Of a stretch of 64,000 nt of DNA, positions 12,671-27,200 are shown piece after piece. Below the pieces are notes generated by a model that was given only the letters and a program-made list of their open reading frames with translations, ran no database searches and had not been told where the DNA came from. How positions within the stretch are numbered: the stretch's first letter is position 1; each line of letters opens with the position of its first letter. Position numbers and translations under genes: made by a program. The DNA is from Dysidea avara (Eukaryota > Porifera > Demospongiae > Dictyoceratida > Dysideidae), in assembly GCF_963678975.1 (NCBI RefSeq), contig NC_089280.1:16094780-16158779 (forward strand), in the 5' to 3' direction.

Positions 12671-14171
12671 ATGTTTACAAGTAGTGTAACTGGTGAAAAT
12701 TTGGTGGGTTTTTTTATAAATCACAGCTGGAGTTACTCTCAATTATTTGTGGGGGTTCGTGTTTTGGTGATTTCTAACGTCTCTCACTATCAGTTTCTAC
12801 ACACATAGAACTATATGTTAGCTTAATACAAGTACTGTGCCTTGAGGCATACCTGCCAGGACCTAGGTGGTATCGCTTTTCTCGTTGTCATATTGTGATC
12901 TAGTAGTTGTCACTAGTTGATTTTAAAGCCATGATAGAAGTGACCCTCGTGCTCCATAATGTGATACAGGAGCAAATGTGAGACTTTGTCATACTGAAAT
13001 CTAGTAGTAGGATGTCACATTGTCCTCTTAGATTCAGATACTCTGCAAAATCATTCACTGTGGAAATCAACTGTTGTGTTTCATGAAATCCTAAATTGTC
13101 CAGTCCATTTGCTGTACATGGTTGTGTGTTAGTCAACAATCTGGCCAGGTAATGGGGTGTCATTCAGTTCGTTGCAGGTGAGAGGGAAACGTGTCTATCA
13201 CTACACCTTGAGCATATAACACTAAAACACAGTATATTTTAATTATGGATTGTAATCTTGCATGGGCATTCATATATCATTATCCTATAAGGCCAGATTA
13301 ATTGTTTATCATTCCTACCTGCATCACTTCGATTCACCCCACTGCCTCAATTTCAGTATACTGCTGCTATTAGTCATGTTTGTATGTATTTTGATGCTGA
13401 GAAGATTGCAGCACAAAAAAATGTCCCTTGCTGAAGTAAATGAATTTTTAGGTTATAGCTAACCTTTGTAGTTATGGTAACTTGCACTGTTGGATTTTTG
13501 GATTCCCAGTGCAATTCTTTTAAAAACAATTGACCTCCCACCTACATGCAAGTCTCCCAGACATTGTGGATGATAAACAAGCAATCAAGTCTGCCTGGCC
13601 GTATGTGCAGGTGTGTCTAGGAAGTGGTGTTTACCAAATCATATGTACCATTAATTTTTGATGCAAAAGAAATGTGCTGTATACGTGATCTGATTAGAGG
13701 GCAGTACATTGGTAAATAAAGCACATTGGTGGGCCATTAAAATGACTACATGCTAGGTTATGTGAGACCATAGGCAAACTATATTGGTACCTGGTGGGAT
13801 CTTATTTTGGTGAGCACAGCTTAATAGACCAATTCATCAAATTGAAATCCTTTCCAATCAGACCACACATATATATAGTAGACTATATAATTATAATTAT
13901 CATCAAGCAGCTTCTGTAAAAGTATGCAAAAACACTTGGGCTTAACATAACACTCAATACTTTGTCCCCTCTATTCCCACAAAACATCACATACCACTGA
14001 GACCATACATGCTTGACTACTATACATGGGCTATACAAATTTAGTTTTCTTTGACATCACCATCAGCAGTTGCATAAATAAATAATATATAAAATATACA
14101 AGAGCAGTTTTTATAGCTTGCGTGATACCAACTGCCATCAGCATACACCTTATCATCTTAAAAAAACAGAA
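12671..14171. other. Intergenic, no gene seen
   Basis: No exon-like segments or recognisable repeats beyond AT-rich DNA. Part of 14040-14160 may belong to a second exon of the ubiquitin-like gene, read leftward. Confidence 0.45.
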
Positions 14172-14444
14172 TCAGCTACTATAGTATCTTACGGTACAAT
14201 ATGTCAATCCAGACAAGCCTCCAGGAACACGAACAACAAAATGAATATTGGCATTAGCTTCAATTCCATAATCAGCTAGGGTTTTCTTGTCTTCCAACTG
14301 TGATGAACTATACAGCAGTCGCTGGTTATCAGGTGGTACTTGCAGTTTATCGAACACCTTGCTTTTTAGCGATTTTATGGTATCACTTGGTTTAACATCG
14401 ACTGTGATAGTATTTCCATTCAAAGACTTTATAAAGATGCGCAT
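14172..14444 (-). CDS. Ubiquitin-like protein (Ubl domain plus short tail)
   Basis: Residues 1-76 align with ubiquitin without gaps (MRIFIKSLNGNTITVDVKP..., PPDNQRLLYSS, QLEDKKTLADYGIE) and end in RVPGG where ubiquitin has RLRGG. Lys6, Lys27, Lys29 and Lys33 are kept; Lys11 is Asn, Lys48 is Ser and Lys63 is Ala, and Ile44 of the hydrophobic patch is Leu. It therefore cannot form the common K48 or K63 chains. A 14-residue tail follows the Gly-Gly before the stop. Alternatively the tail is spliced: a donor-like GTAAGA lies 27 nt after the Gly-Gly, and an open stretch (DDKVYADGSWYHASYKN) is readable at about 14050-14155. Cleavage after Gly76 by a deubiquitinase-like protease is possible but not shown. 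Confidence 0.8.
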   Translation of the reverse strand: MRIFIKSLNGNTITVDVKPSDTIKSLKSKVFDKLQVPPDNQRLLYSSSQLEDKKTLADYGIEANANIHFVVRVPGGLSGLTYCTVRYYSS

Positions 14445-14640
14445 TCCACCGTGCTACAATCGTAAAACTTAATGCCAGGTGGTTTCCTTTGGAATGGCGG
14501 GATGACAAGGGGCTTTCCGGTATACTAGTCGCGCCAAGGACCTTCACCTCGTCTCGCTTTGTCAATCACAACCGTCCAACAATGGCGTATCGTTGGAATT
14601 TACTTCCAAAGTGATCGTCTTCCCGGTTAGAATTTTGAAT

Positions 14641-14925
14641 ATATCTTCAGTGAATCAGACAACACCCACGCGCTAGATCACGCGATGATAGTAACGCCCC
14701 CAAGTAGCCGGCTAATAAATTAGTTTGGCTGTGGCGGCGCCCACCCATAATTAAAGACGGTCCTATGAAAACCTAATGAGAAAAGTACCCACATCCTGTG
14801 TTTTCATTGGCATTCTCATAAAACAAACGGGCAATGAAAATTATTGCCAATGCATGAATTGAATGAAAACTTCAGGGTGGGTTTTTAATTGGGACCATTC
14901 AATTTTCGAATCCTGGGGCTGGAGG
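14641..14925. repeat. Repeat block paralogous to 1-530
   Basis: Direct-orientation match to the left edge of the window, without the SINE that splits the other copy. It probably marks the left part of duplication copy B, now separated from the rest by about 2.8 kb of other DNA. Confidence 0.65.
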
Positions 14926-14926
14926 G

Positions 14927-15085
14927 ATTTTTTTCCTTACTTTGGCCCCTTTTCTGTTACACCTTATTCAGTCAGTAAGTTAAGTCACTAGGTCTAAGTC
15001 CTTGTAGGTTAGGTAATCCTAAGGCTGCAGCACATGTTGCTGTCAGACCTTCAGTGCTGGTCACTGTAAAGTGCTAATAATTATA
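14927..15085 (+). mobile_element. tRNA-derived SINE, copy 2 (5'-truncated)
   Basis: Shares the body and 3' end of the SINE at 148-415 but lies in the opposite orientation relative to the flanking duplicated DNA, so it is an independent insertion. It starts just past the tRNA-like B box. Confidence 0.55.
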
Positions 15086-15278
15086 CAACCAAGTACTAAG
15101 AATAATACGAAACGCGGTTAAAATTACGTCATAAATAAATAAATAAATAATTAATAACTAATGTTTGAGAAAACTACGAGGCCTAGAGACATGAACTAAC
15201 CGGGGATAGATTCGCCTGTGAATGAAGGCACAAACGTATAATCATCGCTCCTGTTTGTGCTGATGACTTGACCATACG

Positions 15279-16769
15279 TAGGGTCCGCAATCCGAAAAAT
15301 CAACTTTCACAAATCAATCCCCCTACCATTGTGGGATGTTCATTGTAGTATCCCATTGCTAGATCCACCATGAAACCGGAGGCACGATTGTTGTCTTCAC
15401 AGAACTATCGATTTTAGTATTTCGTGAGATGCAAAAATTATTTTTAAAATTTCGTGCTCCACACAAAGAACAGGATAGAACTTGCTGCTTAGCTAGGTAT
15501 TATCTAGAGTTAATGTAGTTAAAAAGTACACACAGTAATAAGCAAATGATTCACTGGGTTCCCAGCACAGGGTTGCTTTCTCTCAAAAAGCACAAAACAA
15601 AACACGAATTTTCAAATTCAAACTGCCCTACCAGCCAAGATAAGAAAAGCCAACTCTTCCTCATAGTGATGTGATAAGGTTGGATGCATAGTCTGTCTAT
15701 ACTGTTAGTCTGGAAAGGATCTGAGACTTCTCACCATCTGGGTGAAGAACGTCAAAATTTTCGTGCGTCGTTTCAAGGGATTCTCTCAATGGTACCAAAG
15801 TGCTTTCCAGTACTTCTGATGCCACACTGGTCACTTAATTTTGTTTAGAATGATGATAAATGATGGATCAAAACGTTTGGTAGTAGTGGTACTTGGTGTT
15901 TCTGTGATTTCATATGATGCAGTATACCAGCAGCTCACCAGGAGCTCCACCCAGCTCGAATCAAAAATGAAAGATTTTGTGCATTTTTCGGTTTGTTTTG
16001 GGATGTTTTGAAGCTTAATGGTGATGTAGGGTGATCTAGTGAAGATTTGAAGCTGCTGTGGAGCGTGAGAGGTGAAGTCAAATTTGGACGATTTTGCTGC
16101 CTCCCTTGATGCATAGCTTAGAGCGAGGCGTGGAAGCTGTGGATGAAACAATAATTGACAACCGCTATTACCAAACGTTCAGGGACATCTTTTGCCATAG
16201 TTTTAGTCTATAATTGATGATTGTTGTGGCTGCAGAAGCGCTGGAAATGATTAGAAAGCGCGACACAATTCTGTGATAGTGCAGAAAATTTTGACGTTTG
16301 TCACCCAGATGGTGAGAAGTCTCAGATCTTTTCCAAACTAACAGCATAGACAGACTATGCACCCAACCGTATCGAAACACTATGAGGAATAGTTGGCTTC
16401 TCTTACCCTGGGTGGTAGGGCAGTTTGAATTCGAAACTTCATATTTCTTTGTCTGTTTTTTCAAAAAAAGCAACCCTGTGCCGGACACCCAGCAAATCAT
16501 TTACTTATTTCTGTGCGTAGTTTTCAACTACAACAACTCTGGATACGATTTGGCTAAGTAGCAAGTTTCATCCAGTCCTTTGTGTGGAGCACGAAATTAT
16601 AAAAATAAATCTTGCATCTTGTGAGATACTGAAAATGATATTTCTGTGAAGACAACAATCGTACCTCCGGTTTCATGGTGGATCAAGCAATGGGATACTA
16701 CAATGAACATCCCACAATGGTAGGGGGATTGATTTGTAGAAGTTGATTTTTCGGATTGCAGACCCTACC
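15279..16769. mobile_element. Long-inverted-repeat (foldback) element, arms about 490 bp
   Basis: The left arm (15279 to about 15790) and right arm (about 16277 to 16769) are reverse complements with scattered mismatches. Shared landmarks are GGGTCCGCAATCCGAAAAAT, CCCACAATGGTAGGGGGATT, TTTCGTGCTCCACACAAAG and GCATAGTCTGTCTAT. The outer ends abut TA on both sides. The ~490 bp centre has only short open frames with no recognisable transposase. Confidence 0.85.
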
Positions 16770-17691
16770 ATACGTGTAATTCTATATAACGCCCAGCACC
16801 ACACCCTTGCTTAATTACTTACATATTGCGCGAAGAAGATTAGTGATGCCCGTGCAGGAGAGCCAGAAGCCACTTGTGTAAACAAGAAGATTACAAGTAA
16901 GTTTTTATGTTTGTAACATCTCAAGTCTCCATGCCAGCTGCCAGTGGATTCATTCACGTAAATAAACAATCAGAAAACGTTAAACTGACATATGCCACGC
17001 TCTTTACAATAAGCTTACAGTTACATATAAAATACAAGTAAACAATTTTGTCTTGTGCAGCTGGCATGGCGAACTTTCTTTGTGTTGGTGTCAGGCAATT
17101 CAATACGTGCTTAATCTTTTTTGCCTTCACCTGGCGTAGCTACTAGGCTCTAGTGGCTTGGCTGTCTTCCTTTATCTGGTTCATCTGGCTTGCATACGCC
17201 TACAGCATTGTGTAGCTATCTCCTGAAAGTTGTGTATGCATAACTATAGTGTGTCACCCATCACTGTGCCATTGCTACATCACTGATGAACCTTACTTAG
17301 CTCTAGTTGATGTTGATATGCATTGCTGTATATTGGCTAATAATTTTTATCTGCATGGTGATGTTGCCTATAATGTATTGCTGCATACAATACTGCAATA
17401 ATGTATAGTTCTCTCCTGTATGTTTTGTATACATATACTTTGTACACATCACTGTGCCATTACCACACCAATGATGTACTGGCACTTAGCTACTGGTGGC
17501 CTTTAGTTACGATGCCACTATTGTGTTATATCTGTCACTACTGTGACATATTGAGTTGATTTGGAGATAATGCATTCACCACCTAATAGCCTCACCGGGG
17601 GGCTGTCACGTTGGTGTATGTACTTGGTTGTATGTGACGCGGTCCTAGATAAATAATAATAATAATTTTGTTTCTAGTAGCTATAGTGGCC
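16770..17691. other. Intergenic with a locally duplicated segment
   Basis: Two related stretches at about 17221-17300 and 17405-17490 share CATCACTGTGCCATT and flanks. The end of the region (GGTCCTAGATAAATAATAAT at 17641) resembles the 3' tail of a SINE or LINE. No gene is called. Confidence 0.4.
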
Positions 17692-17916
17692 ATCATACTC
17701 TTAGGATATATTATGTTATGCCGTTGATGCTGTGGAGTAAGCAGCAATGAGTGTGATGTGAGCTTAAACGGTACAGCTATGCAAAATTTATTTCAACACA
17801 TGTCTGCAGCCTTCTGCTGATGTGGGGATGCTGAAGCCGAGGCTGAAGCACACCGGCCCTTCCCCACCCCGAAGTAATGTGATGTTATGCAAATAGAGAG
17901 CTTTTAAGTACCATAT
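17692..17916. repeat. Segment inverted relative to 538-733
   Basis: Reverse-complement partner of 538-733 (GATGCTGTGGAGTAAGCA, CAAAATTTATTTCAACACAT); direct alignment of the two duplication copies resumes at CTGTAGGTGG to the right. Confidence 0.65.
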
Positions 17917-18043
17917 AAACTGTTCACAACAATCAAGTCCTGTAGGTGGCCAGGGAAATACCACCATTTCCAAGACAATACTAGCATTGGAATAAAACAC
18001 AAGATGTGTATATAGCTTGCAAAGCCTTCATGTTGTTAGTAAT

Positions 18044-18268
18044 CAGTGAACCCTCGGTTATCTGAGCCCCAATGTATCTCAGGCAATATTAAATGATAAA
18101 AGTGTTCAGATAGCTATGTCAATAGTTTGGATAACTGAAACCCAATACATTTATACAAAGTTCTGTTGAAGTACTCTAATAGACTTGCACCTGTACTCAA
18201 AATACTTTAATACACTGGTAAAACAATCAGTTCCAATTTCGAGAGTGTGGATAAGTGAGGGTCCACTG
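18044..18268. mobile_element. pogo/Tigger-like MITE (copy B)
   Basis: Paralog of 898-1111: CAGTGAACCCTCGGTTATCTG at the left, GGATAAGTGAGGGTCCACTG at the right. Being at the same place in both copies, it predates the duplication. Confidence 0.6.
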
Positions 18269-18495
18269 TGCCATATAATATATTGGCCAACAACCTAGAC
18301 CCCAATATTACACCAGTGATCTATATATCACATTTTCAGGTCATATAGTTCTTGCACTCATGATCACTCAAAATGAAAATGAATTTGTTTGGAAAGAAGG
18401 CCCGGACCTCATGTATTAAAAACTCATTTTCACTGAATGGGCAGATCTGGATTGCTTTAAACTTCATGTCACACATTCACAACATAATTATTATA

Positions 18496-18912
18496 TTACA
18501 TATTCTGTGACTCCAAATACTGTGCAATGGCATAAACACCTTTATTAGTAAATCCTTGCTGGCTACCTACTGGACAGTGAGCAATAATAACAGCAGTTTT
18601 AGTTGCCTGAAGAGTAACTGCTTCACCCGCTGTTCTTGCATACACAACATTGTCATCTTGTCTTATAAAAATGTAGTATGTACCCTCAACATACACACCG
18701 GTAGTCTTGAAGAAGGTAAAGTCTTTGGTTCTGAAACACCTTGCAATAGCTTGGCCTTCTTGTGTTTGTAACTTTAATGCATTAGGATGAGCTTGGGTAG
18801 TCCACGAGTCACCATTGTCCAGTCCAATGATACATGCCTTATCACAGTGTACTGCTCCAGCTACATCTTCTGTTTGTGCAATCAGACTGTCAATGTAACT
18901 ATCCCAACTCAT
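18496..18912 (-). CDS. Profilin, copy B (138 aa, intronless)
   Basis: Same length, start and C-terminus as copy A, with eight substitutions. The start at 18912 gives MSWDSYIDSL; the frame is open upstream but the extension (CNVCTGLQAYFSNNVK) does not resemble profilin. Sequence 5' of the start differs from copy A by a short indel (TCAAATAATGTCAAG here), so the two genes may have different leaders. Several changes are non-conservative (E69K, Y78T, I122T), which leaves room for divergence in actin or ligand affinity. The gene lies about 5.3 kb from the WD40 stop codon on the same strand, with the CTG tract and retrotransposon between them. Confidence 0.88.
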   Translation of the reverse strand: MSWDSYIDSLIAQTEDVAGAVHCDKACIIGLDNGDSWTTQAHPNALKLQTQEGQAIARCFRTKDFTFFKTTGVYVEGTYYIFIRQDDNVVYARTAGEAVTLQATKTAVIIAHCPVGSQQGFTNKGVYAIAQYLESQNM

Positions 18913-22965
<4,053 letters not shown>

Positions 22966-22986
22966 AACTGCTTGTATGCTGCTCTT

Positions 22987-23708
22987 CAGGGGCGGAAGGG
23001 GGCTCTCCAAAAATTTTTAGCATACCAAGATCGAGATACTCTAATAGAGCAGTCACTCTAATAAAACAGTCACAGTATTAGAGCAGTGTGTAGCAAGCTT
23101 ATTTTCAAGGATTTTTAATGCGTAGTTGGTGAGGTGGCACTACTGGAAAATGACCCATGCTATTACATTGGAATTCCCGTGATCCTATGAAAAGTTGCAG
23201 TTGGTTTTTTTATTCATGGGTATAAATGAAATACCCATGAGATGTTGGAGTAAAAATTAATACTGTACCCATGAACAACCCGCTATGAACGAGTGGGTAT
23301 GTATATATATATATACCATGAAAATCTGTGAAATCACAGCCATGAAAACCCTGTTGAAAACCTATGAATAATCTCCATTGGCTTTCCACAGGTTTGATTT
23401 CATAGGCTTTTCATGGCCGGTTGTGCATGCATACAAACTAAACTCACTCATTCATAGGTTGTTCATGGGTACATTGTTTTGCTCTGTGCATTTCATGGGT
23501 ATTTCATTACCCATGAAAAATACCAAGTGCAACTTTCATGGGTATTTCATGAGGATCATGGGAATTCCATGGTAACAGCATGGATTTATTGTCCAGTAGT
23601 GTATTGTCAGCTGGCTGTGACCTTTTTTTTGTCTTACCTCACCAAACCAGCCGATGTAGTGCTTCAGTTTTATTTGACCCCCTTTCGACAAGTCTGGATC
23701 CGCCCCTG
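22987..23708. mobile_element. MITE of the CAGGGGCGGA family, interrupted by another element
   Basis: Ends CAGGGGCGGA and TCTGGATCCGCCCCTG. Internal sequence (GAGATACTCTAATAGAGCAG; GCTGTGACCTTTTTTTT; CTTTCGACAAGTCTGGATCC) matches the MITE at 11819-12156. The extra length is an element nested at 23138-23601. A GCTCT lies just outside both ends. Confidence 0.75.
23138..23601. mobile_element. Nested element with CACTACTGGA termini
   Basis: Starts CACTACTGGAAAATGACC and ends GGATTTATTGTCCAGTAGTG. Many internal copies of CATGGGTATTTCAT-like and CATGAAAA-like motifs lie in both orientations. The CACTA start suggests a CACTA-type MITE; the target duplication is not clear. Confidence 0.65.
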
Positions 23709-24246
23709 AGGCTCTGACTGCTGCTATTGTTTGTTTGAATGGGCTTCAGTCACATAATTATGGTATATTCACTGCTACAGCTATACTTATGTACAGATAG
23801 TAGCAAGTGAATAATATATATCAAAGGTGAGATCAAAGGTTTCAGTACACACCGAGTGGTCTCAATCGCACTTGTCTTATATGTGTAGTGGCTGTATACT
23901 TCACAAGTTTTAATACACACACAGCCTTGTGGTGCACACAGTCAGACTTGATAGAATTTTCCGTTGCAGAGACTTGTCAGCTGTACACTAGTTGCATTAC
24001 CAACAAAATGTACCCTCCCAGATTTGTCCACTGTAAGTAGCACCTGGCTAGATTGCACAGTGCATAGGGGTGTAAAGGATCTATATTATGCACAGTGAGT
24101 CTCATCTTGGGTTAACTTCCCTATTCTGTACTGGCATTATCCATTTTGTTCCTTAGTACACAATTTCACATAGCCCATGTCTTACATGTATATGTAACAC
24201 TGCTGCATTGTCATATCTGATAAATAATACAAACATACACAAAAAC

Positions 24247-27200
24247 TCAGTGAATAGAGACCACGTGTACTACACAGTCAGCACTGCAGGTTGTCATTAG
24301 TCCTTTTGATTGGCCAACATCAAGTCCTTCAACAGATCCACCATGCATCCTCCCGTAGTACAACACATCAGATGACTGAGCTGACCCAATCCTCCATATC
24401 ACCACATGTCCATTTTGTGTAGTAGCACACAACATCTTGCCCTATTAAGAAATACTTTTATAAGCTGTGTATTATGTGTGTGCTTGTCACAGTGTGCATG
24501 TAAAAGTTTCTGAATACAGTGGTCCCTCTATTATTGGGCTCTGAATGTGTTCAGATAATCAAATTAAATCCGTTCATTTATATACAGAGCCCCATTAGGC
24601 CACTTCAACTAAATCTTATGTTTCTCGGGTGAAATTCAGCCAAATAAAGGTCGGTAGGTCGGTAAAATAAAAATAAAAATATTTAATTTTGCTAGTTGAA
24701 GAGTGATTTTGCGAGTCAAATGGTGGCTAAGCTACATTATGGTTGCTGTATCACTTGTGAGTGGGCAGCTATATGGTGAGATATTAAGTGTTACCTACTA
24801 TTTGAGAGCTTAAAGGTAAATTTGCAACTCGTTATCACTCTTTGCAAGGTGATTATGTGATTAACATAATTATTTTATGCTAAAAATATAGGGTTGGTCG
24901 GGCCCGAGAAACAAAAGATTTAGTTGAAGTGGCCTTAATAGAATGCACACCATAGACAAAATACTCTAATAGAACAGTCACTTGTACTGTTCCCAGATGA
25001 ATGTTCAGTTAATCAATGACCAGCTGATAATGAAGGACCACTGTATCACCATCTATAAAATTCGCAAGTCAGAATTACAAAATGCAAGAACCATGTCCCT
25101 TTGATTGGCTTAAAAATTTGTCTCTGGTATACACTAAGAGTACTTAAAGTTGGTTTTTCAAGTGTGTTACATACTAACATTACCTGTTCATAGAACTTGA
25201 GATAAGTCAGTGTAAACCATCCATGTATCAAGCCTGATGCTGACAACACTTGGTGCAGTTCAAGCGTATCCCCACTGTAAACCCTGACTGTCTATGAACA
25301 CAACAAAAGAAGTATCGTGAACAATGTCACTGAGAAGCAAGATTGTAAGCAGTACCTGATCATCTGAGCTGGATGCTAGTAATGACACTCCATCCAAAAC
25401 AGACCAGTCTACACTAGTTACAGCCATTGTGTGTCCCTTAAGCACAGCCAACCTGTATAATAATGCAAGGAGGCATAGTAAAAATATTATTTCATGCACA
25501 CAGACATGAGTGGCCCTACATAGGTAATAACTATCCATCGTAAAACTAATAAATTAAAATTCTAGTAGTTCAATAGTATCATTAAAAATTATGATCCAAC
25601 AATAAAATGTAGTAGAACAAAAGAATAGTGGTATTACAACATAGCAATGTGGGAAAATCCCTATATTGGAATGTTAACACCATCTACCACATGCTACCAT
25701 TCACTGCTTTTATTCAGTGGATTTCCACTTCATTTATACTACTTCTATAGCATGGTTGTTGTATTAGGATGACTGCTTTATTAGAGTATCTTCATCTCAA
25801 CTGAGTGATTGACACAATAGATCAGGGAGAGAGCTTTGTCTTGATTTCTACAGCAATACTGCAGCAGATATTATAAACGCTGTTAGATCATTAAGGGTGC
25901 TCTGTACAGTTTGCGTAAGGCTTCCCAAGTCACATGGCGAAACAGGTTATCTTTTACATTGATGGAAATATTATGATCATTAATTAGTCTGTCGCTTATT
26001 ATTGAATTTTTAGCACCTGTGCATTAGGAAACAGGCACGCCCCTTGCTATTCTACACCCTTATATTTAAAATAGAACTAGTCTGTCATTTTTCTCCCAAA
26101 AGGCATGAAATTTTTGGAGTTACTGTAGTAATTTTGCTAATAAAGAGCGCTTGCAGTTTTTTGATAGCATCCTCAGGTGATAAATAGCATGGAAGTGAAA
26201 AGAAAGATTGGTGGCAGTGTCAAACCGAAAGTTGAGTATCTGATGATTGAGAAGCTAAAAGACAAAAATAAAAACGTGCAATAGTTTGTACTGTTTTGTA
26301 TAGTGTATTATGAAAGTATCAAGGCTCTAGAGTCTAAACTGTAAGACTAGCTCTAGTTTAAACGGAAAAATTATAACTCGCATTCTACAACAAATTAGCA
26401 GTTGGGTTTGGACTAAAATGTGCTCTAGTGTTAGCTTATATCCAGTACGAAAGTACAGCGTATTTGCCCAAACCATTTGTGAGTTATGGTAATTTCATGG
26501 GAGCTGTATGTGAATTATACAGAGCACCCATAAGGGGTGTGATCACTGTTTTAAGCGTACTCTAATCATTGGTCAATGCCTTCTGATTTCAGTAGTGATC
26601 TGATTGTAGTGTAAGTGCAGCTTCAGATATTTACTCCCTCTTATGGTAGCACAAGTGCTTCAAATAGCATTGTGGCATCTAAATGTGCTCCTCTAAGAAA
26701 AGTGTCATTATGTGATAATTAATGGTTTCCTGGCATGGAGAAGATGACCAAAAGGAAAGAACAGAGGGCAGACAATCATCAGAACCAGAAAAGGCAAATG
26801 TCACATGAGAGTTCTCATGTGAGTTTGTAATTGTGGCATAAAATGGCAACCATGTGCTGCTTTGTTTAGCTTCTATAGCCTTGTGACTGTGGTCAAGCAG
26901 GTAAGTAAGTGGGCCAGCAGGCAGACCTTGTACATACATGCATGCTGCTAGAAATAGCAGTACTTACTCCTTCCAGTCTGCACAGTGCCATACTTTAGTG
27001 GTCTGGTCTTCAGAACAAGTTGCTAATCTCTCATCAGATGGGCTCCAGCATATGCTCCATATTTCAACTCTACAACCAAGCAACAACCTCAAAAACCAGA
27101 TTGATTAAAGACAAACAAGTAAACCATACTACACAAAGGCATGCAACTGTACAGGGGTACAGTAATAATTAGATCTTATGAAACTAAAAATTAAATTTAA

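Noticed and set aside
15831-16500. Open frames of 106 and 110 residues in the long-inverted-repeat element
   Set aside because: No transposase motifs; one frame lies within an arm and its complement is not kept open.
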